Positions 26,466 to 35,464 of a stretch of DNA of 64,000 bases are shown in pieces. Each line of letters opens with the position of its first letter. The stretch's first letter is position 1. Source of the stretch: Chitinophaga parva (lineage in GTDB: Bacteria; Bacteroidota; Bacteroidia; Chitinophagales; Chitinophagaceae); NCBI RefSeq assembly GCF_003071345.1, contig NZ_QCYK01000001.1:558001-622000 (forward strand), written 5' to 3'. Below the pieces are notes generated by a model, which saw nothing but the letters and a program-made list of their open reading frames with translations, ran no database searches and was not told the origin of the DNA. Made by a program: the position numbers and the translations under genes.

Positions 26466-27557
26466 TTACAGATATCTATCGCCTTTGTGGCGTTTCACTT
26501 CGGCCACATAGTCCTTGATCTGTTGTTCTTTATCTTTTTTGCAGATGAGCAGCACGTCATGGGTGTCTATCACAATAAAATCATCCAGGCCCTGGAGGAG
26601 CACCAGCTTGTCGTGCGGAGCCTTCACCATGCTGTTGGTTGAGTCTATCACCATTACGTTCTTGCCTTGTACGGCATTGCCCAGGTAATCTTTTTCCAGG
26701 TTGTCATAAGCAGAGGCCCAGGTACCCAGGTCGCTCCAGCCAAAGTTGGATGGGATCACATACACATTATCCGCCTTCTCCATGATACCGTAATCAATAG
26801 AGATATTGGTGCACTGGGAATAGATCACTTCAATTACTTCTTTCTCCAGGGGCGTGTTCAGCGCGGCTTCTTCTGCAACAAATAATTCATCTACTTCCGG
26901 CAGGTGTTCCTTCAGGGCCGCCAGGATGGACTTGGACTGCCATACAAAAATGCCTGCATTCCACAGGAAATCACCGCTCTTTAAGAAAGTGCGCGCTATA
27001 TCCAGGTTGGGCTTTTCGGTGAATGTTTTCACAGGGTACACATTGTCTGCTACCTGCTGGGTCTCAAACTGGATGTAACCATAGCCCGTATCCGGACGGG
27101 TAGGCGTGATGCCGAGCGTTACCAGTGCATTGTGGTTTTCCACAAACTGCAGGGCTATGAGGCAGGAATTGATAAAAGATACCTGGTCCAGGATGAGATG
27201 GTCTGCCGGGGCACAGATAATGCTGGCCAGCGGATCTTTCTTATGGATCTTATGGGAAATATAAGCCACGCAGGGGGCGGTATTCTTACGGGAAGGCTCT
27301 GCCACGATGTTATCTGCCGGCAGTGCAGGCAACTGCTCAGCCACCAGGTCTGCATACTGCTCGTGGGTAATAACGTAGATATTTTCTGCGGGCACCAGGG
27401 GCAGGAAGCGCTCATAGGTCCACTGGAGCAGTGTTTTGCCAGTATTGAGCATGTCCAGGAACTGCTTGGGATAGTCGGTCCGGCTAAAGGGCCAAAAGCG
27501 GCTGCCGATGCCCCCGGCCATGATGGCCACATAAAAATGTCGGTTTAACTGTGTCAT
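26466..27557 (-). CDS. manC: Mannose-1-phosphate guanylyltransferase
   Basis: 363 aa. It makes GDP-mannose from GTP and mannose-1-phosphate for surface polysaccharides. Motifs: AIMAGGIGSRFWPFSR (nucleotide loop), YPKQFLDM, EPSRKNTAPCVAY, DTGYGYIQ and FTEKPN. It has only the transferase domain and no phosphomannose isomerase. It starts within the stop codon of kdsD (TAATG), so translation is coupled. Confidence 0.93.
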   Translation of the reverse strand: MTQLNRHFYVAIMAGGIGSRFWPFSRTDYPKQFLDMLNTGKTLLQWTYERFLPLVPAENIYVITHEQYADLVAEQLPALPADNIVAEPSRKNTAPCVAYISHKIHKKDPLASIICAPADHLILDQVSFINSCLIALQFVENHNALVTLGITPTRPDTGYGYIQFETQQVADNVYPVKTFTEKPNLDIARTFLKSGDFLWNAGIFVWQSKSILAALKEHLPEVDELFVAEEAALNTPLEKEVIEVIYSQCTNISIDYGIMEKADNVYVIPSNFGWSDLGTWASAYDNLEKDYLGNAVQGKNVMVIDSTNSMVKAPHDKLVLLQGLDDFIVIDTHDVLLICKKDKEQQIKDYVAEVKRHKGDRYL

Positions 27558-28531
27558 TAGATAATTCCTTCCCGGATTAAGTCGTGTAAATGAATGATGC
27601 CTTTATATGTTTCGCCATCCAGCACCAGCAGCTGCGTGATGTCATATTGGCGCATTTTTTCCAGCGCGTTTACGGCCAGTTCCTGTTCCTGGATGCATTT
27701 GGGCTGGCGCGACATAATATCTGCCGCGGTGATCTGCACGGGCGACACCTCTTTTTCCAGCATGCGGCGCAGGTCTCCATCGGTGATAGCACCGGCCAGC
27801 TGGCCTTGTGCGTCCACTACAGCAGTGATGCCCAGCATTTTGGAAGAGATTTCCACGATCACGGTCCGCAGGTTGCTTTCCGGCAATACAGCCGGGGCAG
27901 GATGTTGCTTGCTGAGGTCTCCCACACGCAGGTACAGTTTCTTTCCCAGCGTGCCACCGGGATGGAACTTAGCAAAATCTTCCGCGGTAAACCCGTGAAG
28001 CTCTATCAAACATACTGCCAGCGCATCCCCCATCGCCAATTGGGCAGTGGTGCTGGTAGTGGGTGCCAGGTTGTTAGGGCAAGCTTCTTTAGGCACACTG
28101 GTGTTCAGCACATAATCTGCCGCCTGTGCCAGGTATGAGCTGGCGTTACCTACCATGGCCACCAGCGGGTTGCCAAAGTTGCGGACCAGGGGGGCCAGTA
28201 TTTTTATTTCAGGTGAATCTCCGCTCTTGGAAATGCAAAGCACCACATCCTGTTCCTGTATCATGCCCAGGTCGCCGTGGATGGCGTCTGCGGCATGCAT
28301 AAACAAGGAGGGTGTACCCGTGGAATTGAACGTGGCTACGATCTTCTGGGCAATGATGGCACTCTTGCCAATGCCCGTTACCACCACCCTGCCGGTGCAG
28401 TGCCCGATAAGCTGCACTACCTTCTCAAAGTCGTCATTAATAAAGGTCTTCAGCCCTTCTATCGCTGCCGCTTCTTCCTGCAAAGTGCGCAGGGCTACCT
28501 GCTTTATATTGATCACTTTTTGCTGTTTCAT
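27557..28531 (-). CDS. kdsD: Arabinose-5-phosphate isomerase
   Basis: 324 aa: an N-terminal SIS domain (TGIGKSAIIAQKIVATFNSTGTPS, HGDLGMI, SKSGDSPEI, PTTSTTAQLAMGDALAV) and two CBS domains in the C-terminal 130 residues. The enzyme converts ribulose-5-phosphate to arabinose-5-phosphate, the first step toward Kdo. The open frame runs 51 codons upstream to 28684, but the ATG at 28531 is the family start. A -7-like box (TACCTTTG, 28543-28550) is 12 bp upstream, which leaves room only for a very short leader. Confidence 0.93.
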   Translation of the reverse strand: MKQQKVINIKQVALRTLQEEAAAIEGLKTFINDDFEKVVQLIGHCTGRVVVTGIGKSAIIAQKIVATFNSTGTPSLFMHAADAIHGDLGMIQEQDVVLCISKSGDSPEIKILAPLVRNFGNPLVAMVGNASSYLAQAADYVLNTSVPKEACPNNLAPTTSTTAQLAMGDALAVCLIELHGFTAEDFAKFHPGGTLGKKLYLRVGDLSKQHPAPAVLPESNLRTVIVEISSKMLGITAVVDAQGQLAGAITDGDLRRMLEKEVSPVQITAADIMSRQPKCIQEQELAVNALEKMRQYDITQLLVLDGETYKGIIHLHDLIREGII

Positions 28532-28699
28532 GAAAAACGAAGCAAAGGTATTATTTTTTACCCAAGCCCCGCCCCTCGTGTAATTTATATTGCTGGAGAC
28601 CGCATTTTTCGTTAATTTCGTGTCCCCTAAAAAACACATTAGGGTTTTTATATATTTGACATGGCTTTTTAGCCTCAACAACATTAAAACCAGAATGCA

Positions 28700-30901
28700 A
28701 TGGCGGTCGTAAAGGAAAGTTTGTTGGATGCATTACAGGAAAATTTCGGCTTCTCTGCCTTCAAGGGCAACCAGGAAGCAATTATTAATAGCATCCTTTC
28801 GGGCAGAGATACATTTGTGATCATGCCCACCGGCGGTGGAAAATCGCTCTGTTACCAGCTTCCGGCACTGATGAGCCCGGGCTGTGCGCTGATCGTTTCC
28901 CCGCTCATAGCGCTGATGAAGAACCAGGTAGACCTGGTGCGCTCCTACAGCAGCAAAGACAATGTGGCCCATTTCCTCAACTCCACCCTTTCCAAGACCC
29001 AGATCAAGAAAGTAAGAACAGACCTGCTGGCCGGCAAGACCAAGCTGCTCTATGTGGCCCCGGAAACCCTGACCAAGCAGGAAAACCTGGACTTTTTCCG
29101 CGAACTGGCGATCTCCTTTGTGGCCGTAGACGAGGCCCACTGTATTTCCGAATGGGGACATGATTTCCGCCCGGAATACCGCCGCCTCAAGGAAATGATA
29201 GAGCAGATCAACGACAAGCTGCCCATCATTGCCCTTACCGCCACCGCTACACCCAAAGTGCAGAGCGATATAGTTAAGAACCTGAGCCTGCACGAGCCCA
29301 ATACCTTCATTTCTTCCTTCAATCGTACCAACCTCTACTACGAGATCCGCCCTAAACGGAAGAAAGACGCTACCATCAAGGAAATTGTTAAATACATTCA
29401 CCAGCACAAAGGCAAAAGCGGTATTATTTATACCCTCAACCGTAAAACCACGGAAGAGCTGGCCGACATGCTGGTGGCCAATAATATTAAGGCCGTGGCT
29501 TACCACGCCGGGCTGGACGCCAATACCCGTGCCTCCCGCCAGGATCAGTTCCTCCATGAGGATGTGGAAGTGATCGTAGCTACCATCGCTTTTGGTATGG
29601 GGATAGACAAGCCCGATGTGCGCTTTGTGATCCACTACAACATTCCCAAAAGCCTGGAAAATTATTACCAGGAAACCGGCCGCGCCGGCAGGGATGGCCT
29701 GGAAGGCAACTGTATCTGCTTTTACTCCCACCAGGATGTGCAGAAACTGGAGCACCTCATGCGTGACAAATCGCTCAGTGAGCGTGAAATGGGCGCCCAG
29801 CTGATCAACGAAACAGTGGCCTATGCTGAAAGTGCCGTATGCCGGCGCAAAGTGATCCTGCATTACTTTGGCGAAGCCTCCAATGTGGAAAACTGCGGCA
29901 AGTGCGACAACTGCCTGCACCCGAAGGAAAAGATAGAGGTGAAGAACCGGGTGACCATTGTACTGCGCGCCATCCAGGGCCTGCAGGAGCGCTTTGGATC
30001 AGACTATGTGGTGAATGTGATCACCGGCAAGGTAACCCCACAGATATCCACTTACCGCCATGACCAGCTTCCGGAGTTTGGTGAAGGCAAAGAACACGAT
30101 GCCCATTTCTGGAACTCCCTCATCCGCCAGATGATGCTGGAAGGCCTGATCGAAAAAGATATTGAAGAATACGGCCTGCTCAAACTTACCGACAAGGCAC
30201 GCCAGTTCCTCAAAGAACCTCACGCCATTTACGTAGCACTGAACCACCAGTTTGATGTGGAAGGCAATGACGAAGATGAAGACGCCAAGGTAGAGGCACA
30301 AGCCTCCGCAGACCCGGCCCTCTTTGAAATGCTGAAAGACCTGCGTAAAAAAGTGGCCAAGGAAAAGAACCTGCCTCCTTTCGTGATCTTCCTGGAAACA
30401 TCACTGGAAGATATGGCTACGCAATACCCTACCACACTGGAAGAGCTGGAAAAGATACAAGGTGTAAGCAAGGGTAAGGCCGTGCGGTATGGCAAGCAAT
30501 TCATTGCTGTGATCGATAAATATGTGCAGGACAATGACATCACCAAGCCGGATGATTTTGTGATGAAGAGCGTGGTGAATAAAAGCGGTATGAAGGTGTT
30601 CATCATCCAGAACATTGATAAAAAGATCCCGCTGGAAACCATTGCCAAGAACAAGGAACTGACCATGCAGGAACTGCTGAGCGAAATGGAAACTATCGTA
30701 GCCAGCGGCACTAAACTGAACCTGGATTATTGCATTGATGAAGAGCTGGACGACTACGCCCAGGACGAAATACTGGACTACTTTAAAAACTGCGAAACCT
30801 CCAGCCTGGCGCTGGCTAAGGAGGAACTGGCAGATGGAGATTACTCCCTGGATCAGCTAAAACTCATGCGTATTAAGTTCCTCGTTGTATACGGGAACTA
30901 G
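28700..30901 (+). CDS. recQ: ATP-dependent DNA helicase RecQ
   Basis: 733 aa. Superfamily 2 helicase: Walker A TGGGKS (44-49), DEAH box (144-147) in VDEAHCISEWGHDFRPEY, TATATP motif III, QETGRAGRDG motif VI, the RecQ zinc-binding cysteines (CRRKVI..., CGKCDNC), a winged-helix RQC region and an HRDC domain (about 535-615). A further helical tail of about 115 residues follows. It unwinds recombination and stalled-fork intermediates. -7-like TATATTTG at 28651-28658. Confidence 0.97.
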   Translation: MAVVKESLLDALQENFGFSAFKGNQEAIINSILSGRDTFVIMPTGGGKSLCYQLPALMSPGCALIVSPLIALMKNQVDLVRSYSSKDNVAHFLNSTLSKTQIKKVRTDLLAGKTKLLYVAPETLTKQENLDFFRELAISFVAVDEAHCISEWGHDFRPEYRRLKEMIEQINDKLPIIALTATATPKVQSDIVKNLSLHEPNTFISSFNRTNLYYEIRPKRKKDATIKEIVKYIHQHKGKSGIIYTLNRKTTEELADMLVANNIKAVAYHAGLDANTRASRQDQFLHEDVEVIVATIAFGMGIDKPDVRFVIHYNIPKSLENYYQETGRAGRDGLEGNCICFYSHQDVQKLEHLMRDKSLSEREMGAQLINETVAYAESAVCRRKVILHYFGEASNVENCGKCDNCLHPKEKIEVKNRVTIVLRAIQGLQERFGSDYVVNVITGKVTPQISTYRHDQLPEFGEGKEHDAHFWNSLIRQMMLEGLIEKDIEEYGLLKLTDKARQFLKEPHAIYVALNHQFDVEGNDEDEDAKVEAQASADPALFEMLKDLRKKVAKEKNLPPFVIFLETSLEDMATQYPTTLEELEKIQGVSKGKAVRYGKQFIAVIDKYVQDNDITKPDDFVMKSVVNKSGMKVFIIQNIDKKIPLETIAKNKELTMQELLSEMETIVASGTKLNLDYCIDEELDDYAQDEILDYFKNCETSSLALAKEELADGDYSLDQLKLMRIKFLVVYGN

Positions 30902-30958
30902 TCCGTTTTTATCGCTGCTGGATGAGTCAAAAAAATCTTCAGAATTTTCAGATAAGTA

Positions 30959-30989
30959 TTTGGTAGTTATCATTGAATGCCTATCTTTG
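30959..30989 (+). promoter_or_regulatory. Promoter of tRNA-Phe
   Basis: TTTG (30959-30962), a 19-bp spacer and TATCTTTG (30982-30989) form a full match to the Bacteroidota -33/-7 promoter. The tRNA begins 34 bp downstream. Confidence 0.8.
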
Positions 30990-31023
30990 CACTCCCTTCA
31001 CACGAAGGAATGCGATAAAAGCT

Positions 31024-31096
31024 GGTGCGGTAGCTCAGTTGGTAGAGCAAAGGACTGAAAATCCTTGTGTCGCCGGTTCGATCCCGGCCCCCACCA
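31024..31096 (+). tRNA. tRNA-Phe (anticodon GAA)
   Basis: A 73-nt cloverleaf can be drawn: acceptor GGTGCGG / CCCCACC, D stem GCTC / GAGC, anticodon stem AAGGA / TCCTT with loop CTGAAAA (anticodon GAA), T stem GCCGG / CCGGC with loop TTCGATC, discriminator A. CCA is not encoded. Acceptor pair 5-68 is a C-C mismatch. A promoter lies 5' and a terminator 3'. Confidence 0.95.
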
Positions 31097-31101
31097 CACA
31101 G

Positions 31102-31138
31102 AAAGCGATTATAACGAAAGTTGTGATCGCTTTTTTTT
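31102..31138 (+). terminator. Terminator of tRNA-Phe
   Basis: The stem AAAGCGAT / ATCGCTTT with a 15-nt loop is followed by a run of T. Confidence 0.85.
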
Positions 31139-31250
31139 ATTTAATGCCTAGATCCACCTGCTAATCACTGTTCGCCCACCAGCCTGGGGTCACAAGCCGG
31201 GATCTCAGAACTTCCGCCATCATAACAGGATTATACTTTTAGCAGGAATG

Positions 31251-31682
31251 CTACGATTCCTGCTGGCTTTTCTCAGCAATATTCCGCAGCAGCGTAGCAA
31301 TAAATCCTTTGGGCTCTATCTCCAGTACATACGCGATCATCGCTTCGGGTTTATAATGCTCCTCCAGGTAGGTCCCGCCCTTTTCACTCAATACAAAATA
31401 CTGTACCCCCTGTTTTACCACACCCTGCTGCAGCAGGCCATTTTCAACAAGCTGGTTCCGCGATTGCAACACCCGGGCTGCATCAATACTCGTCTTTTCA
31501 AAAAAACGGCGCAAAGCCCGGTCTTCCCCGCGGTTAGGGAATGCCTGCACTACCTGCAGGATCAGTAATTGTAATGGTACCACGGGTGGCCGTTCCTCAG
31601 CTATGGGTGCAGGTTTTGAAGGATCTATGACCACTGGCGCAACTTTGGGTTGCCTGCGCCAGAAAGAAAATAATTTCATCAT
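31251..31682 (-). CDS. Hypothetical protein with a possible winged-helix part
   Basis: 143 aa from the ATG at 31682; a frame extending to 31742 is less likely. After a Pro-rich linker (about 15-35), residues 40-120 contain ALRRFFEKTSIDAARVLQSRNQLVENGLLQQG...YFVLSEKGGTYLEEHY, resembling a winged-helix arrangement with a turn and wing. No family named. It diverges from the AlkZ-like gene. Confidence 0.65.
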   Translation of the reverse strand: MMKLFSFWRRQPKVAPVVIDPSKPAPIAEERPPVVPLQLLILQVVQAFPNRGEDRALRRFFEKTSIDAARVLQSRNQLVENGLLQQGVVKQGVQYFVLSEKGGTYLEEHYKPEAMIAYVLEIEPKGFIATLLRNIAEKSQQES

Positions 31683-31829
31683 ACAAACAGGTGTTTCCGG
31701 GTAACCATGAATGTACGTTATTCCGGGCATAATGAATACCAATAAGTTAGCGGGCTGCTAATGCCTGCTGACATAGGGCTGTCAGACACGCAGGATAGTT
31801 TTGTAACTTCAAAAAACCAATGTACGCTT

Positions 31830-32915
31830 ATGGCTAAAATGCCCATTGCCCATCTCCGCCTGCAGCAGCAACACATCTCTCATCCGATAAATACCGCGGT
31901 GGCAGCAGCTACCCACCTGGTAGCAGTACAGGCCCAGGACTATGCAGCCGCCAAGTGGGCCCTGGGCCTGCGGGCACCCGGTGTTACGGATGCCGGCATT
32001 GAAGCCGCCTATAATGCCGGCAGCATTGTGCGCACCTGGGCATTCCGCAACACGCTACACACGCTGGCCGCCGACGATGTGCACTGGGTATTGGACCTGG
32101 TGGGCCAGCGTATGATCAGTAAGCATGCCACCTACTACCGCCAGCACGGCATTGAAGAAAGTACCCTGCGCAAGTCGCAGCCTATCCTGCACCGCGTGCT
32201 GGAAGGTGGTCAGCACCTCACCCGCGAAGCCCTGGCAGACGCCCTCACTGCCAGGCGCATCAAACTTGGACCCCAACATATCAACTTCATCCTGCTACGC
32301 GCCGCAATGGATAAGCTGGTCTGCTACGGGCCCCGCCAGGGCAAAGCGCTCACCTTTACCCTGCTGCAGGATTGGGTGAAGCCACCCAAAGCTACGCTGG
32401 GCTTTGACGAAGCCCTGGCCCAACTGGCCCAACGTTACTGTCAAAGCCGCGGCCCTGTAACCAGCGCCGATTTTGCCTGGTGGGCAGGCCTTACCGGTAC
32501 AGATGCAAAGAAGGGGATGGAAATGGCCACAGGCCTGGAAACGTTTACCAGCAACGGGCAAACTTATTACATGCCTGCAGGCCTGAAGCTGCAGCATGAC
32601 GGAAAAGGCATTTATCTTTTAGCGGCCTTCGATGAATACCTGGTGGGTTATGCAGACCGTAGCGCTGCCCTGGACGATCCAACATTTAAAAAAGTGGTTT
32701 ACACCGCTAATGGCATCTTCTTTCCCACCATCGTGATCAATGGCCGGGTGGAGGGTATCTGGAAACGGACCTTTAAAAACAATGAAGTGTACGTAACCCT
32801 GCACCCCTTTTCTCCCCTGAGCAAAACCCGCCTGGCAGCCATCACCACCGTGGCCAGGCGTTACGCGGCATTCATGGGGTGTAAACTGGTCCTTTCTAAT
32901 CCCGGCCCCACTTAG
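31830..32915 (+). CDS. Winged-helix protein of the YcaQ/AlkZ (HTH_42) family
   Basis: 361 aa. The family mark is VAVQAQDYAAAKWALGLRAPG at the N-terminus, followed by TWAFRNTLHTLAADD, SRGPVTSADFAWWAGLT and AFDEYLVGYADRSA, NGRVEGIWKR. Members include DNA glycosylases acting on interstrand crosslinks and bulky alkylated bases, with a catalytic QxD or QxQ motif; the QAQD here may be the equivalent. The ATG at 31830 is preferred; the frame is open from 31761. Confidence 0.85.
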   Translation: MAKMPIAHLRLQQQHISHPINTAVAAATHLVAVQAQDYAAAKWALGLRAPGVTDAGIEAAYNAGSIVRTWAFRNTLHTLAADDVHWVLDLVGQRMISKHATYYRQHGIEESTLRKSQPILHRVLEGGQHLTREALADALTARRIKLGPQHINFILLRAAMDKLVCYGPRQGKALTFTLLQDWVKPPKATLGFDEALAQLAQRYCQSRGPVTSADFAWWAGLTGTDAKKGMEMATGLETFTSNGQTYYMPAGLKLQHDGKGIYLLAAFDEYLVGYADRSAALDDPTFKKVVYTANGIFFPTIVINGRVEGIWKRTFKNNEVYVTLHPFSPLSKTRLAAITTVARRYAAFMGCKLVLSNPGPT

Positions 32916-32937
32916 TATCTTTAAAAAAACTGGTCTC

Positions 32938-33492
32938 ATGCACGCCATTGCCGTCGTATCCCTAATTTTCTGCCTTTCCGAAGTCAGCCTCGCCCTCCTG
33001 AAACGCTCTAAAGAAAAAAGTACCCATGTTGACAAAGGCTCCCTCCGCCTGTTCTGGATCTTTATTCCTGTGGCATTGATCGGTGCGGGATACCTGCGCC
33101 CCTATGCAGGTTTTGCCTCGCTACCGCCCGATCCCTGTTATTACGGCGGCCTGGCACTGGCCATTGCCGGCCTGGTGCTGCGCTGGACGGCTATTTATCA
33201 ATTGGGCAATCTCTTTACGGTAGATGTATCCATTGCTACAGACCATTCCCTGAAAACAAACGGGCTTTACAGCGTGGTACGCCACCCGAGCTATACGGGC
33301 CTGCTCATGATCATGGCCGGGCTGGCCCTTTGTATGGCCAACTGGATCTGCCTGCTTATCGTGGTTGTCCCTTTCTGCATACTCCTGAGTTACCGCATCC
33401 AGGTGGAGGAAGCAGCGTTAAAATCCGCATTTGGCGCGGGTTACAGCGCTTATCAACAGCGCACCAAACGCCTCATTCCTTTTATTTACTAA
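32938..33492 (+). CDS. Isoprenylcysteine carboxyl methyltransferase (ICMT)-like membrane protein
   Basis: 184 aa with four or five membrane helices and the conserved core LKTNGLYSVVRHPSYTGLLM, then a C-terminal RIQVEEAALKSAFGAGYSAYQQRTKRLIPFIY. Prokaryotic ICMT-like proteins are SAM-dependent membrane methyltransferases with mostly unknown substrates. It follows the AlkZ-like gene by 22 bp and is probably cotranscribed. Confidence 0.85.
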   Translation: MHAIAVVSLIFCLSEVSLALLKRSKEKSTHVDKGSLRLFWIFIPVALIGAGYLRPYAGFASLPPDPCYYGGLALAIAGLVLRWTAIYQLGNLFTVDVSIATDHSLKTNGLYSVVRHPSYTGLLMIMAGLALCMANWICLLIVVVPFCILLSYRIQVEEAALKSAFGAGYSAYQQRTKRLIPFIY

Positions 33493-33496
33493 CGGC

Positions 33497-33527
33497 AACG
33501 GCTACACGATAATATCATGTAGCCGTT
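33497..33527. other. Hairpin between convergent genes
   Basis: A 10-bp stem AACGGCTACA / TGTAGCCGTT lies between the ICMT-like and DinB stop codons. A-run and T-run placement does not make a textbook terminator on either strand. Confidence 0.5.
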
Positions 33528-33549
33528 AAAAAAATCAGTATCCTTTTAC

Positions 33550-34062
33550 TTACAGCAAGGGCTTGTAGCGCTCCGCCAGTATGTTCAGGTGATGCTGCTG
33601 GTGCCCCACAATTGTGTAACCGATAGCCAGCACGGGGATCTCCCATTTCCAGAAAATATTGCTGCGCATCAGCGCCTCGTCATCAAAGGTGCTGAAAAGA
33701 AATTGCGTGTTTTGTTTTACCAGCCTGAATTCCGCTACCAGGCTGTCAAAGCTGCGCTGGTTGGCCTTTCCGGCCGGTGCCCACACTTCCTGGTCAAAGC
33801 CGGGCACCCGAGATTTATCATTGCGCGCAAAAAGCACGGCACGGTACTGGAACACTCTTTCCGTATCAGACATATGCAGGATCATATCATTCACCGTCCA
33901 TTTACCTTCCGCGTACGCCTTATTGGCCAGGGGACGGTACGTTTCCAGCTGCGCCAGGTCCGCTATGCTCTTTGCGAAATACGCGCCCAGGGGCAGGTTT
34001 TCCGTAATGTCTACATAAGGCGGGTAGTTGCCGTTCAGGTACTGCAATTGATCTTTGTTCAT
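33550..34062 (-). CDS. DinB-superfamily protein
   Basis: 170-aa four-helix bundle of the DinB/YfiT type. The metal-binding histidines are visible as MILHMSDTER (about 61-70) and GHQQHHLNILAERY (about 153-166). Members include thiol S-transferases such as bacillithiol enzymes; the substrate is unknown. It follows the CBS/CorC protein by 11 bp. Confidence 0.88.
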   Translation of the reverse strand: MNKDQLQYLNGNYPPYVDITENLPLGAYFAKSIADLAQLETYRPLANKAYAEGKWTVNDMILHMSDTERVFQYRAVLFARNDKSRVPGFDQEVWAPAGKANQRSFDSLVAEFRLVKQNTQFLFSTFDDEALMRSNIFWKWEIPVLAIGYTIVGHQQHHLNILAERYKPLL

Positions 34063-34073
34063 GCCCTTATTTT

Positions 34074-35396
34074 TTAGGAATTGGAGTGTTCGTTTTCTGT
34101 TTTGGGCTCGTTCATCCAGCGGAGGATCGCCTTTTCCACAGAGCTTTTGAACATTTTTTTGATCGTGATCTCATAGCCTTCATAGTGAAACACTTCTCCT
34201 TCTGTAGGTATGGATCCGTAGTGGTAAGCAATGAGCCCGGCCAGTGTTTCGTATTCTTCACTTTCCAACAGTGCATGCGGCAGGTGCTTGTTGATATCCT
34301 GGATGTGCTCATGTGCATTCACCAGGAAGGTATTATCCTCCTGTGGCACTACGATGGGTTGCTCCTGGTCGTGTTCATCCTGGATATCGCCTACCAGTTC
34401 TTCCAGTATGTCTTCCATGCTTACCAGGCCCACCGTGTCGCCAAACTCGTTGGTAACAATAGCCAGCTGCTGGCGTTTGCTCTGGAAATTGCGCATCAGG
34501 TCTTTGATCTTCATACTTTCCGGCACATAAAAAATGGGGCGGAGCAGGTCTTTCACGCTGCTGGTACGCCTTTCATGATGTGCTCTTACCAGGTCCTTCG
34601 TATAGAGCACGCCAACCAGGTCGTCAATAGAATTATGCTGGCACACGGGGTAGCGGGAGTAGCCATCCGTGATAGCGGTATCATACAGTTCATCAAAAGC
34701 AGATTCCAGTTTCAGGCACACAATATCCTTGCGGTGACGCAGGATCTCTTTCACCCGGCGGTCGTCAAAATCAAAAACGTTATGGATCAGTTCCCGCTCT
34801 GTTTCTTCAATGGCTCCGCCTTCCTGGCTTTCAGAAATGATGAGCTTCAATTCTTCCTCTGAGTGGATCTCCGCTTCTTTCATGGGCGGAATACCAATGA
34901 TGCGCAGCACCACATTAGCCAGTGAATTGAGCACCCAGATAAAGGGCTTGAATACAAAATAAAATATGCGCAGGGGCAATGCCACGATCAGCGTAGTGCC
35001 GGGCGCTTTACGGATAGCAATGGACTTAGGCGCCAGTTCTCCAAACACGATGTGCAGCATGGTGATGGCTGCAAAGGCAACGGGCACCGAGATCTTGTGG
35101 GCCATGTTATCATCCATCTGCAATCCGAGGGCGTGCACTGCATTGAGGATGATCCGGGTCATTACTTCTTCTCCTACCCAACCCAGGCCCAGGGATGCCA
35201 GGGTAATGCCCAGCTGCGTGGCGGCCAGGTAGCCGTCCAGGTTATTGGTCACCGCGCGTGCCGCGTGCAGCACGTTCTTAGGCCCTTTCAATCCGCTGAT
35301 CTGGGTCGATCGGACTTTTACAATGGCAAACTCGGCCGCCACAAAAAAGCCGTTGAGTAATACCAGGAAAATAGTCAGAAATATCTGTAATGTCAT
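34074..35396 (-). CDS. CNNM/TlyC-type membrane protein with CBS pair and CorC domain
   Basis: 440 aa: a DUF21 membrane domain (LNGFFVAAEFAIVKVRSTQI; TLASLGLGWVGEEV), then a CBS pair (PVCQHNSIDDLVGVLYTKDL ... VSMEDILEELVGDIQDE) and a C-terminal CorC_HlyC domain. Family members are called hemolysin-like but act mainly in Mg2+ or Co2+ transport. It heads a unit with the DinB gene; a CorA transporter is at 53891. Confidence 0.93.
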   Translation of the reverse strand: MTLQIFLTIFLVLLNGFFVAAEFAIVKVRSTQISGLKGPKNVLHAARAVTNNLDGYLAATQLGITLASLGLGWVGEEVMTRIILNAVHALGLQMDDNMAHKISVPVAFAAITMLHIVFGELAPKSIAIRKAPGTTLIVALPLRIFYFVFKPFIWVLNSLANVVLRIIGIPPMKEAEIHSEEELKLIISESQEGGAIEETERELIHNVFDFDDRRVKEILRHRKDIVCLKLESAFDELYDTAITDGYSRYPVCQHNSIDDLVGVLYTKDLVRAHHERRTSSVKDLLRPIFYVPESMKIKDLMRNFQSKRQQLAIVTNEFGDTVGLVSMEDILEELVGDIQDEHDQEQPIVVPQEDNTFLVNAHEHIQDINKHLPHALLESEEYETLAGLIAYHYGSIPTEGEVFHYEGYEITIKKMFKSSVEKAILRWMNEPKTENEHSNS

Positions 35397-35464
35397 GTCG
35401 TTCGCAAATGGGATTCGAAATTACGCAATTTATCACTGTTGCATTTGCATCCCATTATATATTA

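Noticed and set aside
28733..29920. 395-codon open frame on the minus strand
   Set aside because: Antisense to the helicase core of recQ; no protein features.
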